A stretch of 64,000 nt of DNA from Sciurus carolinensis (Eukaryota; Chordata; Mammalia; Rodentia; Sciuridae), in the NCBI RefSeq assembly GCF_902686445.1, contig NC_062232.1:72309440-72373439 (forward strand). Reading direction: 5' to 3'. This document shows, piece by piece, positions 10,200-22,255 of this stretch (within the stretch, counting starts at the first letter, position 1; every line of letters begins with the position of its first letter). The notes under the pieces are model-generated. The model saw only the letters and a program-made list of their open reading frames with translations. It was not told the origin of the DNA and made no database searches. Made by a program: the position numbers and the translations under genes.

Positions 10200-11060
10200 T
10201 ATTCTGTTTTCGAATTATTTTCTGACATCCTCAACTCATTCCATTTGAATACATGTCTAGGTCATTGAACTTAATTAGTAGATTATTTTTAGTCGTAGAA
10301 GAAGTAATTTTTTTATTTAATCAAACCCATAATCTGCTTTCTTTTAATAATAATAAATTATGTGAAGATGATTTTATATTTATAATCTTATCAAATATTT
10401 TCCACATGATCAACTCCATGAACATTCCTTGAGTGAACAGTACATGTTATTTTTCTTTGATTCATCCTTCAAGAACAGCTCTAAAAGGATATACTATTTT
10501 ATAATGCCACCAAAAGTGCAATGATATATGTATTTTAACACAGACTCTCAACAAAATGTTTTTTTAGAATCAATTTAGTCTTTACTAACAAGCTATGAGA
10601 AAAGACTATCTGATTTTGTTTTGTATGCATGCCATTGATTATTTGTAAAAACTAAATTTTTAGGTTTGTCAGCCATTTGTATTCCTTGATGAATTGCACA
10701 TAATTTTTGGTCACTTTTCTATTAGGGTAATCTACATCTTTATTAATTTGTAGAGGATAGGGCAATATTAAATTTATTAATACATTACATGTTATATATA
10801 TTACCAATAATATCTTTAATCATTTGCCTTTTTTTTTTTTAGTGTGGTTATAAAGGTTTCTTTTTTGTTTCAAGGTTACTTTTATACCAAGGTTTTTAAC
10901 ATTTATATGGCTACATTATATAGCCTTTAATGTTATAATGATTTTTTTCTGTAATTATTTTTGTGTGAATCATAAGGATAATATTTATACACACACATAT
11001 GTAATTTCGTGGGCATTCATAATAGTATTACATAGGACATAAAATCCCTAACACTCACTT
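10200..11060 (-). repeat. Ancient L1 fragment, ORF2 3' part, antisense
   Basis: The stretch around 10655-10760 (TTTGTCAGCCATTTGTATTC ... TTATTAATTTGTAG) resembles the antisense end of old mammalian L1 ORF2. It is highly diverged with no open frame. Boundaries are approximate. Confidence 0.5.
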
Positions 11061-11689
11061 TTATATTTACTGTAAAAACAAAAGTATTCCTTCTTTTTCA
11101 ACTTTCTATTCACTTTACCTTACTTGTTCTTTCTTCTATAAACACAACACACCCACCTTCATCCTTCCTAAGTACATTAAATGAATTTGCCAGTATTCCT
11201 CATGCTTTCTAACACTACCACATTTTCACTACAGTGAAATTAATGATAGTTCTCTTTATAATCCTTCAATTTGCTGCAAATTGTAAATGATTCAAAGTAA
11301 TGTTACCAAGTTTGTGGTATGTTCTTGGCAATATTCTTTATTTTCAGGGGTGAAGAAGCATTCTTCATCTATGAAATTGAGAACATTATCATGCACACAG
11401 TCCCATAAAGTCCTTGAGGTTGTTCTTATATTATGTTTCATTGATCAGTTTAGACCTATATGTTTATAATATTTATGATATCATTTTAATGGCTTGCTAC
11501 TTAAAAATATATTATCTAGTAAGAGAAATGTTTTTACTTCAGTTTGCTCTTTCAAAAATGCCACAGTATATCACATATTTATTGCTCCAACTATAGTTTA
11601 GAAACATTTTTTAATGTTTCAACAAGATAGAAGATAAAAGTAAGTTCAGAGTGGAAGTATTTTATAGGTAAAAGATTCAAATATTGTAA

Positions 11690-11895
11690 AGAGCTGGGTG
11701 CAATAACATGCCTGTAATCCTAGGTGATCAGGAGGCTGAGACAGGAAGATCACAAGTTCAAAGTCAGCCTAAGCAATTTAGGGAGGTCCTCAGCAACTTA
11801 GCAAAACCCTGACTCAAAATTTCAAAAATAGAAAAGGGCTGGGGATGTGGCTTAGTGGTTGAGTGGCCCTGTGTTCAATTCCAGTACCAAAATAA
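11690..11895 (+). repeat. B1-dID composite SINE
   Basis: A B1 part with GCCTGTAATCCTAGGTGATC and GAGGCTGAGACAGGAAGATC, then the ID part GGGCTGGGGATGTGGCTTAG and GTTCAATTCCAGTACC. An A-rich tail of TAA repeats follows. Confidence 0.88.
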
Positions 11896-12037
11896 TAATA
11901 ACATCGATAATGAAAGTAAAAATGTAAAGAAAATAAAAATGTAAAGAAAATAAAATTAATACAGTGAGATTTACTATTCCTATTCAAGAACAAAATGAAT
12001 GTTGTCAACTGTTAATGTCTCATTTTATGGTTTGTTT

Positions 12038-12246
12038 GTTCGTTTGTTTGTACCAAGGACTGAACCCAGGGGTACTCAAACATTGAGCCACATCCCCAGC
12101 TCTTTTTATTTTTGATTTGAGACTGGGTCTCAATAAATTGTTTACAGTCCCATTAAGTTGCTGAGGCTGGCCTTGAACTTTCAATTCACCTGCCTCAGCC
12201 TCTCAAGCCTCTCTGGATTATAGGCGTGTGCCACCACTCCCAGCTT
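12038..12246 (-). repeat. B1-dID composite SINE, antisense
   Basis: Minus-strand ID part (ACTGAACCCAGGGGTACTC ... CCACATCCCCAGC), then the antisense B1 part with CTGCCTCAGCCTCTC and GTGTGCCACCACTCC. Confidence 0.88.
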
Positions 12247-12419
12247 TCATTTTATGTTCTTTAATAGGGGTCTATATTTGTCTTTGTACAGGCCTAGAAA
12301 GTAATAACTAATTTTAGACCTAAGTCTTCTTATTTTTATTCTTATGATTATGTATTACATAGATTTTGCAATGTATTTTCTAAATAAGTCTGATGGTATA
12401 TGTTATTGTTTCTTTTGTT

Positions 12420-12860
12420 TGTTAACTGGCCGCCTTACTTAAATGTTATTTCTAGTAGTTCCTGAACTGATTTTTAAATATTTCCTAAGTGGCTAATCAT
12501 GTCATCAGCAAATAATATTGTCTCCTTTTTACATGTAATGCATTTACTTTTTTATTAATTCCATTAGTTCAAACTTCTAAGTAATGTTATAGTAGTGATA
12601 TTAAACGTCTTTGCCTTGCTCAGGAAACTAAAAGAAAATTTTCTTTATTATTAAGCGGGAAGCTATGTATGAGAGAGTTTAAGTCTATCCAATCTGTTAT
12701 GTGAAGAAAACATCTTTCTATGCTTGATTTCACATGACATGTTAATCAGAAATTCATTTTGAATTATTAAATCAGTTATTCAACCTCCATCAAGATAATA
12801 GTTTTTCTTTTACCCATTAATGTGAAGAATTAAGTGTATATATTAGATTATATTTGCTTT
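12420..12860 (-). repeat. Ancient L1 fragment, RT region, antisense
   Basis: CATGTCATCAGCAAATAATA near 12500 corresponds to the antisense of the L1 RT Ala-Asp-Asp region. The following text up to about 12860 fits the RT palm order of old L1s. Probably the same element as 10200-11060, opened by the two B1-dID insertions. Confidence 0.5.
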
Positions 12861-13029
12861 TTTCGATTGAAATCTACTTGTTCACATATATTAAGAATGA
12901 AATTATATTTGTTTTCTTGGATTGAAATCCACTTGTTCCCATTTTTTATTTTTCTTGAATCAAGAATTTTTCTAATTTCTTTTTTTGTTGTAGATGGACA
13001 CAATACCTTTATTTTATTTACCTGTTTAT

Positions 13030-13103
13030 TTTTATGAGATCAAACCCAGTGCCTCACACATGGTAGGCATGCCCTCTACCACTGAGCTACAATCCTGGCC
13101 CCA
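13030..13103 (-). repeat. ID SINE, antisense
   Basis: ATCAAACCCAGTGCCTCACA ... CACTGAGCTACAATCCTGGC is the minus-strand ID body; a T-rich tail precedes it. Confidence 0.8.
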
Positions 13104-13708
13104 GTCAAGATTTTATTGAGTAATAATTTATGATTTTTATAAGTGAATCTGTCACATAGTTTTGGCCCTACTTCATGATATTTTAACATCAGGTCATGCA
13201 AGATTTATTTAAAAATTGGAAACCAATTCCTTTATATTAATGCTATGACAAATTTTAAGTTCAAAGGGGTTCATTCGTGCCTTAGATTGAGCAAAGTCAA
13301 TAATAAACTATAAGATCCATAGTCTTATTGGGAAATAATTAATGATATTATCTTGTATTTCATCCTTATTTGTTGGTTTCTTTTATGTATCATGTAGATG
13401 TGTGTGTGTATAAATACACACACACGCATACACATTACACATACCAGCAGTCCTTCCAATAGGGAAGTTTATTGCTGGATCCTTCATGTTTCTTCAATTT
13501 GCTTCAAAATGTAAAATATCTGGTAAAAATTATCCATATAAAGTTAAAGAAAAACAAAAAGCAGTATGCCCTCCTTGACAACTTTTATTTTCAAATTTGA
13601 CAAAGCTGTTACCACACCATTAATTTTGGCTTATTTCAAGTCACAATTTACATATTAGTTTCATCTGACATAAGGGGTGAGATCCATTTACATGAAATAT
13701 CAAGAAAA
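13104..13708. other. AT-rich sequence with a small TG/CA palindrome
   Basis: No gene seen. 13401-13424 is a perfect inverted repeat, 11-bp arms (TGTGTGTGTAT / ATACACACACA) around AA. Confidence 0.5.
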
Positions 13709-13714
13709 TATTTG

Positions 13715-13805
13715 TCTTGGTGCAGTGGTGGAGGTAGGTAATTCCAGCAACTGGGTAGGCTGAGGTAGGAAGATTGCGAGTTGGAAGTCAACCTGGGCAA
13801 CTTAG
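13715..13805 (+). repeat. B1-type SINE fragment
   Basis: Partial 7SL-like unit: GTGGTGGAGGTAGGTAATTC ... GGCTGAGGTAGGAAGATTGC ... CAACCTGGGCAACTTAG. No ID part. Confidence 0.7.
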
Positions 13806-13824
13806 ATTCTTTCTCAAAAACTTG

Positions 13825-14022
13825 ATAGCCATGAGCAGTGGCTCACATCTGTAATCCCAGCAGCTAGGGAGGCTGAGAGAGGTTTACAAGTTCAAAGCCA
13901 GCCTGAGCAATTTAGCAACCCTGTCTCAAAATAAAAAAATAAGAAGAGCTGTGGGTGTGACTCAGTGGTTGAGCACCCCTGGGTTCAATCTCTGGTACTA
14001 AAAGAAAAAAAAAAAAAAAAAA
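13825..14022 (+). repeat. B1-dID composite SINE
   Basis: Begins AGCCATGAGCAGTGGCTCAC, has the B1 motif TGTAATCCCAGCAGCTAGGG, and the ID part ends GTTCAATCTCTGGTAC with an A-run to 14022. Confidence 0.88.
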
Positions 14023-14029
14023 TGAAAGG

Positions 14030-14095
14030 AAAGCTCCAGAGATGTAGCTCACTGGTAGATCACCTATGGGGGTTAAATCCTCAGTACTGGGGAGG
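14030..14095 (+). repeat. ID SINE fragment
   Basis: CTCCAGAGATGTAGCTCACTG ... TTAAATCCTCAGTACTGGGG, a diverged ID head directly after the preceding SINE tail. Confidence 0.6.
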
Positions 14096-14502
14096 GGCAT
14101 TTAAATCAATTCAGTCTGTAATGTCTGTAATCAGACTGCACCACCTTTTTAACAAACTTTCTGTTGGTTACTTAATTTCGGTTGGTTATCAGGACCCAAA
14201 AGCCATAATGATTGTAATGACAAAGTCACAGATTTCAAGGTCGTGGAGAAGAAAAATCAATACAGTAGGATGCAAAAGTGTAGTTAAAAATTATTCTTAA
14301 GATTGGCTTTGAACATGGAAAATGTAAAATCCAAAACGGAAGAAAACAACGGATTGGGTGCCAGAGAGAAATAAAATTCTAGAGAGCTATAAAGTCACAG
14401 GCTAAAAACATGCGCATTGGAAACTACGGAAAAAAACAGTGGCGAAAGGGCGAGCCAGGAAATGGAAGGGAGGGGCAGCGCACGTAATGCGTTTAGGGGA
14501 TG

Positions 14503-14510
14503 TGACGTCA
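14503..14510. promoter_or_regulatory. Palindromic CRE (CREB/CREM site)
   Basis: TGACGTCA, a full consensus cAMP response element, 173 bp upstream of the TGIF2LX start codon. Known biology: CREM-tau uses such sites to activate haploid germ-cell genes, matching the testis expression known for TGIF2LX. Binding here is inferred. Confidence 0.7.
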
Positions 14511-14566
14511 CAGAGCCTGTAGATTGTGCGGTTAGCAATTCTGTTCATCTCCCTGGGAAGCAACAG

Positions 14567-14568
14567 GT
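14567..14568 (+). other. Candidate 5' splice site in the TGIF2LX 5' UTR
   Basis: CAG|GTGAGA matches the donor consensus closely. With the candidate acceptor AG at 14648-14649 the intron would be about 83 bp, near the lower limit for mammals. A more distant acceptor is not needed because the coding ORF begins at 14683. Confidence 0.4.
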
Positions 14569-14682
14569 GAGATTTCCCTTTAGAAAACTGTCCATGCCTT
14601 TTTTTCTGATTCTGCCGGACGTACATTAATCCTACCTTAGCCTTCCCAGATTTTCGAGATTGTGAACGCAGTCTTCAAGAAC

Positions 14683-15357
14683 ATGGAGGCCGCTGAGGAT
14701 AGCCCAGCGGAAACCCAAGACCAGGTCCTAGACTCCTCAATCAATTCAAAAACAGACAAGGTTCTAACCTCACCAGAGAGCAAGAGGCAACGGAAAGGGT
14801 ACCTGCCATCCGAGTCCGTGAGGATTCTCCGTGACTGGCTCTATGAGCACCGATTTAAGGCCTATCCCTCAGAGGCAGAGAAACGAATGCTGTCAGAGCA
14901 AACTAATTTATCTTTTCTTCAGATTTCAAACTGGTTCATAAATGCCCGCAGACGCGTTCTCCCGGAAATGCTTCAACAGGATGTAAACGACCCTAACCAC
15001 CATAAAGACAAGGCTGCGGATGAAGCCCAACAGCAGTGTACCGATCCGACTGTGCTGGTCAAGTCAGGGACCAAAGCTCTAGACAAGTTACAATGCTTGC
15101 CTGGGTCCCTGCTGCCAGTAGGCCAGGAATCAGAAGAGAGGCTAACAGATTCAGAGTCTGCCCCAAGCCAGAAGCTAATCCTAAATGAGCAGCCAAAGAA
15201 AAAGATCAAGATTTCCACCAGTGAGTCCTTGTCTTCTCCAGAATCTGTGTGGCCAGAGGAGGACGAGGATTTCAGCAGCTTCCACTTGCTGGTAGATGCT
15301 GCTGTGCAAAAGGCAGCTGAACTGGAGCTGCAGAAGAAGCAGGAGCTGGATCCATGA
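14683..15357 (+). CDS. TGIF2LX: TGIF2LX, TALE homeobox transcriptional repressor (retrogene)
   Basis: An intact, intronless 224-residue ORF. TGIF-family proteins are nuclear homeodomain repressors that limit TGF-beta/SMAD transcription; TGIF2LX is the X-linked, testis-expressed retrocopy of TGIF2. Residues about 35-94 form the TALE homeodomain: a basic start (KRQRKG), the three-residue loop insertion (AYP, 60-62) and the recognition helix WFINARRR (84-91). A lysine-rich PKKKIK (171-176) could serve nuclear import. The tail 197-224 ([20 protein letters not shown]...) matches the conserved TGIF2-type C-terminus. The frame stays open upstream to a GTG at 14662, but ATG 14683 is chosen: it has a strong Kozak context (A at -3, G at +4) and begins [12 protein letters not shown], like the human N-terminus. 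Human TGIF2LX is about 241 residues, so this protein is slightly shorter between the N-terminus and homeodomain. No frameshift or key-residue loss is seen. Confidence 0.95.
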   Translation: MEAAEDSPAETQDQVLDSSINSKTDKVLTSPESKRQRKGYLPSESVRILRDWLYEHRFKAYPSEAEKRMLSEQTNLSFLQISNWFINARRRVLPEMLQQDVNDPNHHKDKAADEAQQQCTDPTVLVKSGTKALDKLQCLPGSLLPVGQESEERLTDSESAPSQKLILNEQPKKKIKISTSESLSSPESVWPEEDEDFSSFHLLVDAAVQKAAELELQKKQELDP

Positions 15358-17576
15358 TCGCCGCCTGCCAAAAAAATGAACAACAAAAAACCCCCAGGTA
15401 GTCTCTTGTCTACTGTGATAGGTTCATTTATGCTCCTCCCAACTAACTCATATGTTTTTCTTTTATAGTGACATCTTCTAGAACGTTTACAAAAGCCGTT
15501 GTTAGCTATTGTAACTGAATTTTGCCAGATATTTCAGTATTTTCAAATGGAAGACACTAGCCATCATGATTCACATTTCAGCAAAGTTCTCTCTTCATTT
15601 TCCTGCTGGATTTATACTCTTCAGACAATCAGACTAATACATCTGAGATTAGACACCATGCTGAAACTTCAGAGAAGGATATTTTGTTTTTCTAGCCACG
15701 TTTTTCCATCCCAGAGCTACGGTCAAATACTAAGTCAACTCTCTTTATCCCTTTCTCTGTAACATTTCTTATTTATTAGCATAAATGATAGAAAAGAAAG
15801 TCTCTATAAAAGATGGCTATTTCACCACTGGCCTCATTTTAATGTTGGATTTTTTGTGAAACTTTCAACTCTTACGTTTCTCTCTATACAGTTTATTTTA
15901 AGGAATAGTTCATATCTGCAAGGGGGTAAATATGACAGCAAAGTAGATGGAATTTACAAACATTTTACAAATAATAGTGAATTCTTTGTGGGGGTACCAG
16001 TGAAAGATCTGCAGTAAAGGCAACTCCAAATGCTAGTGGTTGCTGTTTAGTAAGTTTGTTTTAGAGAATACTTTTTGTTAGTTTTATTTATATACATCAC
16101 TACAAAATGGTAACAACAAAAAATTCACTTGAAAAATCAGGGGAAGGTAATTTAAAACGAAAGAAAAATATGTTGGCAAAAAATGTATATTAGGGTATTC
16201 TACTTTTTTAAAAATATTTAACTTTTTAATGCATTTTACTCTTAAAATGTTCGAATTGGTAGGATTTGGTATAAATATAAAAAGTTTCAGTCCTTTCCAT
16301 ATAGAAAATAATACTGTTGTTTAGGCAGCTTTTTTTTATGTGTCAAGTACAGGCAGATTTTCAATAAGAACAGAATATTATTCCTACAGAAGGAGGTGAC
16401 AGCTTCTCTGATTTTAGGGAGCTAAAACCTGAGGAATCTGGGGTTGGAAACTGAATGCTAGCCTCAATTTTTACTCCTTCCCTGAAGTGAAATAGATTGT
16501 CTTCGTCTCTATTTCTAGGCTCTATTTTTTATATTTCTATCTAATTAGAGGAAATTTTTAATAGGAGATGCCTTCTCTTCTTTAAGCATCTTAAGAAATA
16601 ACAGTCAAAGGTTATACTCTGGATATTACTAGTTTCCATGTTACCAGGAAGGAAATAGGTCCACATTATCACACTGCTATTCCTGAAATTAACTCACATA
16701 GTAAGAAGTTCAAGTTTATAAGGTACATATGGATTCAGAGGGATTTTGCAGGAAGAATAGTATTCATTGTAACATTTTGAGGAGGGCCCCTAAACACCTC
16801 AAGGAAGCTCCTATACTATTTCTCTCTTTGTCCCTGGGTTGAACCATTTTCTGCATATGGAGGGATAGGTGGCTCTTATTCAAGGACATGAAGTTTGTTA
16901 TGTGGTTGGAGAGATTTCTAAGTTTAACCTGTGCACACTCCATTGAACCCTTAGTACAATGTCCTTTACATTTTATGTCTGACAGGTCTTGGGACTCAAG
17001 TTTATCTGTGGCTCAGTTGGAAATGAACCATTATTGCAACGTTAGTGCTGGAGTCCAGAAAGTGAAGTTTCTTCTTGTCCAAACTTTTCTAGTTTTTCTT
17101 TGGAGACTAAATCCAGTTAGATTATTGTAGAATGATTATTGTTTAACCTGTTCTAAGGGTAACATGTTGGGACGAAAGTGCCATTTTTCTATTTCAGTTG
17201 TATATTTTGTAATGGATCATGCAATACTGTTGTATTCTAGTTTTATCTGCATTGTGCAATAAGAACATGGGGATTTTGCTTTTGTTATGCTGCATACATG
17301 GGGAAGAAGTTATTTTTTTCTTTAACACTTAAATTGATACCTATGTAGGGAAGAACTTTTATTTTTGAGGTTTTTGTGAAACGAATGTTTTTCATTAATA
17401 TTATTCATATATAACAATGAGACACTGTGTTTGCCATTCCTCCAAGCTTTAATCATTCTGCAGTTTCAGCTTCTCTATACCTGTTCTTTTCTGTGAATGA
17501 AGCTTAGTACACTTTATTCTACTTCAATTTGAAGCGGAGATAACTTCTAAAGAAACTACATTTTAAATCATATCCA
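15358..17576 (+). other. TGIF2LX 3' UTR / downstream flank, no SINEs
   Basis: About 2.2 kb with no recognised repeat and no second gene. It is a candidate long 3' UTR. A-rich words follow the stop directly (15366-15392). No canonical AATAAA was found close to the stop. The clearest downstream signals are AATAAA at about 17645, inside the ID SINE, and GAATAAAG near 17935. The true transcript end cannot be fixed from the sequence. Confidence 0.35.
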
Positions 17577-17687
17577 GTGGGCTGGTCTTAAAGGTCAGTG
17601 ATAACTCGAGCATGCACCAGTTCCTGGGTTACATCGTCAGCACCAAATAAAAACTAAAACAGGCAAGAAAAAAAAAAAAAAAAAAAC
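17577..17687 (+). repeat. Diverged ID SINE
   Basis: GGGCTGGTCTTAAAGGTCAG ... TTCCTGGGTTACATCGTCAGCACC and a pure A-run at 17667-17686. Confidence 0.7.
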
Positions 17688-20600
17688 CTCTAACCATTAA
17701 TATTATTGACTTTAAAAACTACATAAAGCTTGGTAAAGAGTTCATTGTTAATACCATGGTTTTGTAGAAGTGAAAAGGTGAAGGTAGCATGGAGAAAAAA
17801 TTTTGATTGGGTTCTTTTCTTGAGAAAGGTAGATTTTTTTTTTATATCTTTGGAGTGAGGGAAATCTGGAAAAATTTTGGATAAATGGAAAGTTCACAAG
17901 GTGGCTAATAAAAAGATGTTGTAATGAATAAAGTTGTTCTGTTCAATCATCCTCCCTTTTCTGTCTCTTTCTGATGGTGTGGAAGTGAGATTCATCAATA
18001 TGTACTCCACAAATGTATTAAAATTGTTACTAGAAAAGGATGTCACATTTCTTTTTGATTTTCAGTTATTTCCCAGCTCTCATATTTGACTAATTTTAGT
18101 TATTATCATCTATTATATTTCAATGACCATACACTTGTGTTTTCATTCTTTATGGAAAATAATTCTTTGTTTATTATTGGAAATTTGGCCTACACCTTTT
18201 GACTTTTCCAATTCAATATGGTAAAATAAGGATAATAAAGGGCAAGGAAACAGATTTAGCCACCAATTCCCATATCGTTGCAAAGAGGTGATATCCTTTG
18301 GAGCAGGCAAAGTAAATTGAAGGTAGATCAAAGAGTTTTTTTTTTTTCCAAATAAGGCATACAATTATATTTGGTTAAATAGTTATGAATATTACTATAT
18401 GTTTTTGAACTTCATGATATGGAAAACATTAACACTTAGACTTCAAAAATTATAAACAACTAAGCCAATATCAAATATAAAGGAAAAATAAAATTCATCA
18501 GCTGAAACCATTAAGGGTGAAAGCCACATGGGCAACACAATCTTTCACAATATACTTTTGCCAGTTGTATGGCCTGTAAGTCCAGTGTAAGTGCCCCTTA
18601 ATACTTTCAAATGCAAATTGGAGATGTAATAATTATATTTTAGAATAACTCCCTTATTTGAACATATTTTGAACTCACTTTCAGTTTCAATAATATTTAC
18701 TTTTGTTCAGCAATTCTTACTAACTCAATGATATGGACAACATTGAGACTTTTTATTTTGTATTAATTTGTGTTTATTTATAGTACAAAAAATAATAACA
18801 GGGAGTGACCAGTTTTATATGTTGCAATCTGCAGTTGCAATCTGCAGTTCCTTATCATACCCATGTATAACAGATAATTGTTCTTTATAGGATGATCATT
18901 CATTTAATTGAGCAGAGAGGTCTTAGATATTAAGACCCTAAGTAGAGATTAGTAAATATCCTGGTTTTATATATAATATTACAAAAGTTTTTTTTCATTA
19001 TTATTACTTTCATTTTGAAAATGCTAAAACCTCTCCCTTGTTATACTAAACATAGTCTTAAGTATATCTTACATGCCTTTTTGTCTTAACTTTTTGGAAT
19101 ATAATGTGAGAGCAAGTTAAACAAGAAAGTATCGCAATTGGTCTTAATTTTTATAAAAGGTATAAAAGAATAAAAAATGACTTTGGTGCATGGAACTGTA
19201 AATTTAGTATAAAGTGCTTATATGAATAATAGTTTATTCTGCAGCATAATATAAACTTCCATCGTTTTATCCTGAAATAAAGATATCCTCATTTTGTTTT
19301 CATTACTCATTAAGTTTTGCACAATATGCATATAACATTGTTGATGAAAATAAAAATCTAAAATTGAAAAAATACAAAATGCATAATTAAATTGGGGAAG
19401 TTTACACAAGTCTGAAGTAAAAAGTTGATAAATATCTTAGATGAAGTTATGAGTTTTTCTACTTCCTACTCTGTCAATCACATGTTAAGTAGAATCAGAC
19501 TAAGGAACAGTAATGTGTGCATATATGTGTGTGTGTGTGTGTGTGTATTAGAAGGGATCCAAGAATCAAAAAGAGGACAAGATTTAAAGTCAATGCAGTG
19601 TGTTAGCAAAATCTTCTCTGAAACAAAAACTTGGTTGATAAGGTGCCCAGTAGAATTTTACCTGTCATGGATATTTCATAAGAAAAATTTGACCTCTAAT
19701 AAACAAAATAATGACAAGAATTCCAACCAAATATATCTGGATTCTGAAGTACCAAGAGTCTCTAAAAGCAGCTATTGTGAACCTATATGCATCTCAGAAC
19801 ATTGTTATTTTTACTGACAAATGTGAAATAATTTTGAAAGTACCTAAAAGGATCAAGATTTTGTCAAATGACAAATTGACTGGATACAAGAAATTAAGGA
19901 AATTAAGTTGTTAAATTATATATACATTAAATCAACTTTTCCACATCATAATTTATGGAAAGTATATAGATTTTCAGGAAAATTCCTAACAAATTTAATT
20001 ACCTATTTGTATATATGTGCCCCTGGTATATCTCACCTATACTTCAAACTTAACTGTCATCATCCTTAGAATCAAATGTGTTTCATCCATCATTGACATT
20101 CCAACATTAAAAGAATGTAAGTTCATTATGATGACAGCAATGAAATATATGGTCTATAAATCTCAGTTGCTTTGAGTTAACAAAGTTAACTGTTCTTCCC
20201 TCTATTGTCAGAGACAAGACTTTCAATCCTTTTTTAGCTATTTGGGATGGTACTATAAAATAATATTTTTCCCATAAAATGAAAACCTCAGTTATAGTAA
20301 ACAACAACAAAGCTTCATTGTTAGAGTTTACTCTCATGAATGCAAAACACGTGCAGCATCGAATGTATTGCCTGTCACAACAGTTCCTTAGACTGGGTAA
20401 ATTATATCCCTCAGTTGGGTGTACAAAGGTAATTCTGTTGCCATATGTTGTGTGAAAGAGCTACTGCTGTGACAGGGTACATTATGGATGATCTCTGTCT
20501 GTGCGATGCCTATTTTCCTTCATGTACAGAAATCTCATCCCTACAAATACCAAGTTTATGCTATTCCAAGAGAAAACTTTGCAAGTTCCATTCCAGTTTA

Positions 20601-21289
20601 GAGCAGGATCATCTTGCAAGGATTAGAAAGAGTCCAATTTTATAAATATGCAGTAATCATTATATCCAGTCTATGCAGGGATTTGTAGTGGAAGAATTTT
20701 TCTTTTTAAACACCTCAAGTCTCAAGAAGTTTTTAAAAGTATATCAGGCAGCAGATATATTGACAATCACACTTTTCCCCTTGTATTTTACAATGATCTG
20801 GTAAAAAAAATATTCCATTTATTCTGCTGTGGCTGATTTATGGGGAAAGAAGAAAAAGTAATCACTAAAAAACAATTTCACTGTCATCAGGCCATAAAAA
20901 TATGGGGATAGGTTTATGAATAACAAGGCCACCTGGGCACACCACAGAAGTCCTTCTCATGCCTTATTGCTGCAATAGGTTATATAAATAAATAAATATT
21001 ATAAGATAATCTTCCATAATTTCTGGAAAAAGCTAATATCACAAAAATTTATCATACAGAGGAGAGGAAGTGAGTCAAGAACATTTATAAATACATTCCA
21101 AATGAGTAAAAAACCACTTCAAAATGGCAATTTTAATTTATGAAATTCAGTCTCTAAACCCTTGCAAAAAGAAAGTACTATATTATGGACATAATTGTCA
21201 CCTTGTCAATTCCTGCAGTCAATTGTTTCACAGAGTCATCAGAGAAAGGCTTGACCTGAACTTTTTAAATAAGAATGAATAGAGTTTAC
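17688..21289. other. AT-rich sequence, nothing recognised; one TG microsatellite
   Basis: No gene or recognised interspersed repeat over 3.6 kb. Small features are a tandem 13-bp duplication (TTGCAATCTGCAG twice, near 18823-18848) and a (TG)n tract at about 19526-19547. Short ORFs here are AT-rich chance frames. Confidence 0.5.
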
Positions 21290-21490
21290 ATTAATAAACC
21301 TTGAACTGGGATCAGTAGCACAACTCTGTTATCCCAGTAACTTAGGAGTCTGAAGTGGAGAGATTGCAAATTAGAGGCCAGTCTCTGCAATTTAGCAAGA
21401 CCCCGTTTCAAGATGCAAAATAAAAAATGGCTGTGGATGTAGCTCAGTGGTACAATGTACCTGGTTTCAATACTTAGTACCATAAATAAG
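21290..21490 (+). repeat. B1-dID composite SINE, old
   Basis: Diverged B1 part (TTATCCCAGTAACTTAGGAG, TGCAATTTAGCAAGACCC) and ID part (GGCTGTGGATGTAGCTCAG ... TTTCAATACTTAGTACC). Confidence 0.78.
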
Positions 21491-22255
21491 TATAAAACTA
21501 ACTTCAGAATGTCTTAAAATTATGTTGTTTCTTCATTACAAATAACCAAAAGTATATTAAAACTTATCATCAAATGCCTGGTGTACTTATGTTCTTGCTC
21601 TTTTTCCAATCATGGTACCAGCTAAGTTAAACTACCAGAATTCTTGCTCAGTGAAACAATAATTTCTACTTGTACATCAGACTTCCACATTGTACCACTT
21701 ATCCAAAGATGGAAATAAATAAATGCATACATACATACAAAGAACATAGGGAATCATCATATTGTTATTCCAACAGTTTGATATATAGCTTCTTCATTGG
21801 TTCATATCCATAATGAGATGTTGAAATTAAACTGCATCAGAATATGGATCATTGAAACTAGATATATATGGGTTTCTTCAATCATAAAGCATTTTAATGT
21901 ACATCAAGCTGAAGAATATAATTAATTCAATTAATACAGCATGTATACATCGTCCATGTCATGACATCAAAATTCTAAATTGTGTCACCTGACAATGGTA
22001 AGCACAATATTATTGGCGAAAACCAAAATGCTGTTGCCTTATTAGAAAGAATGTAGTAGCAAAACATTTTTCCAAATAATGATTTTGTATCCATAGAATA
22101 TGGTGTAAAGTATATGTTCTGCTTTTTGTAAGTACCCTTAAAAGTTCAAAAGAAAGTTTAAATCTTTTGAAATGAATACTATCACTATTGACTTTACTTA
22201 TGAATTTTGTTTTTTTCTCTGTCTTCCAGTTTTATTCATAACATGAGGAAAAGAA
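21491..22255. other. AT-rich sequence, nothing recognised
   Basis: No gene or repeat identified. Confidence 0.4.

Larger units (their letters stand above)
14430..14682 (+). promoter_or_regulatory. TGIF2LX: Probable TGIF2LX promoter and 5' UTR
   Basis: This 250-bp segment is locally GC- and CpG-richer than the surrounding AT-rich DNA (GCGAAAGGGCGAG, CAGCGCACGTAATGCG). It carries a perfect CRE palindrome. No TATA box is evident. A strong splice donor (CAG|GTGAGA, GT at 14567-14568) lies downstream, and a pyrimidine tract with AG at 14648-14649 (CCTTCCCAG) could be its acceptor, giving a short intron of about 83 bp in the 5' UTR. The start codon follows at 14683. Promoter function is inferred from position and motif. 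Confidence 0.6.

Noticed and set aside
14417..14629. 70-residue ORF upstream of TGIF2LX
   Set aside because: It lies across the promoter and CRE and is not family-like; at most a chance upstream frame.
14973..15386. 137-residue ORF antisense to TGIF2LX
   Set aside because: A shadow of the real coding strand, with Ser/Ala-rich composition that mirrors it.
19425..19817. 130-residue ORF
   Set aside because: AT-rich frame running through a TG microsatellite, without any recognisable motif.
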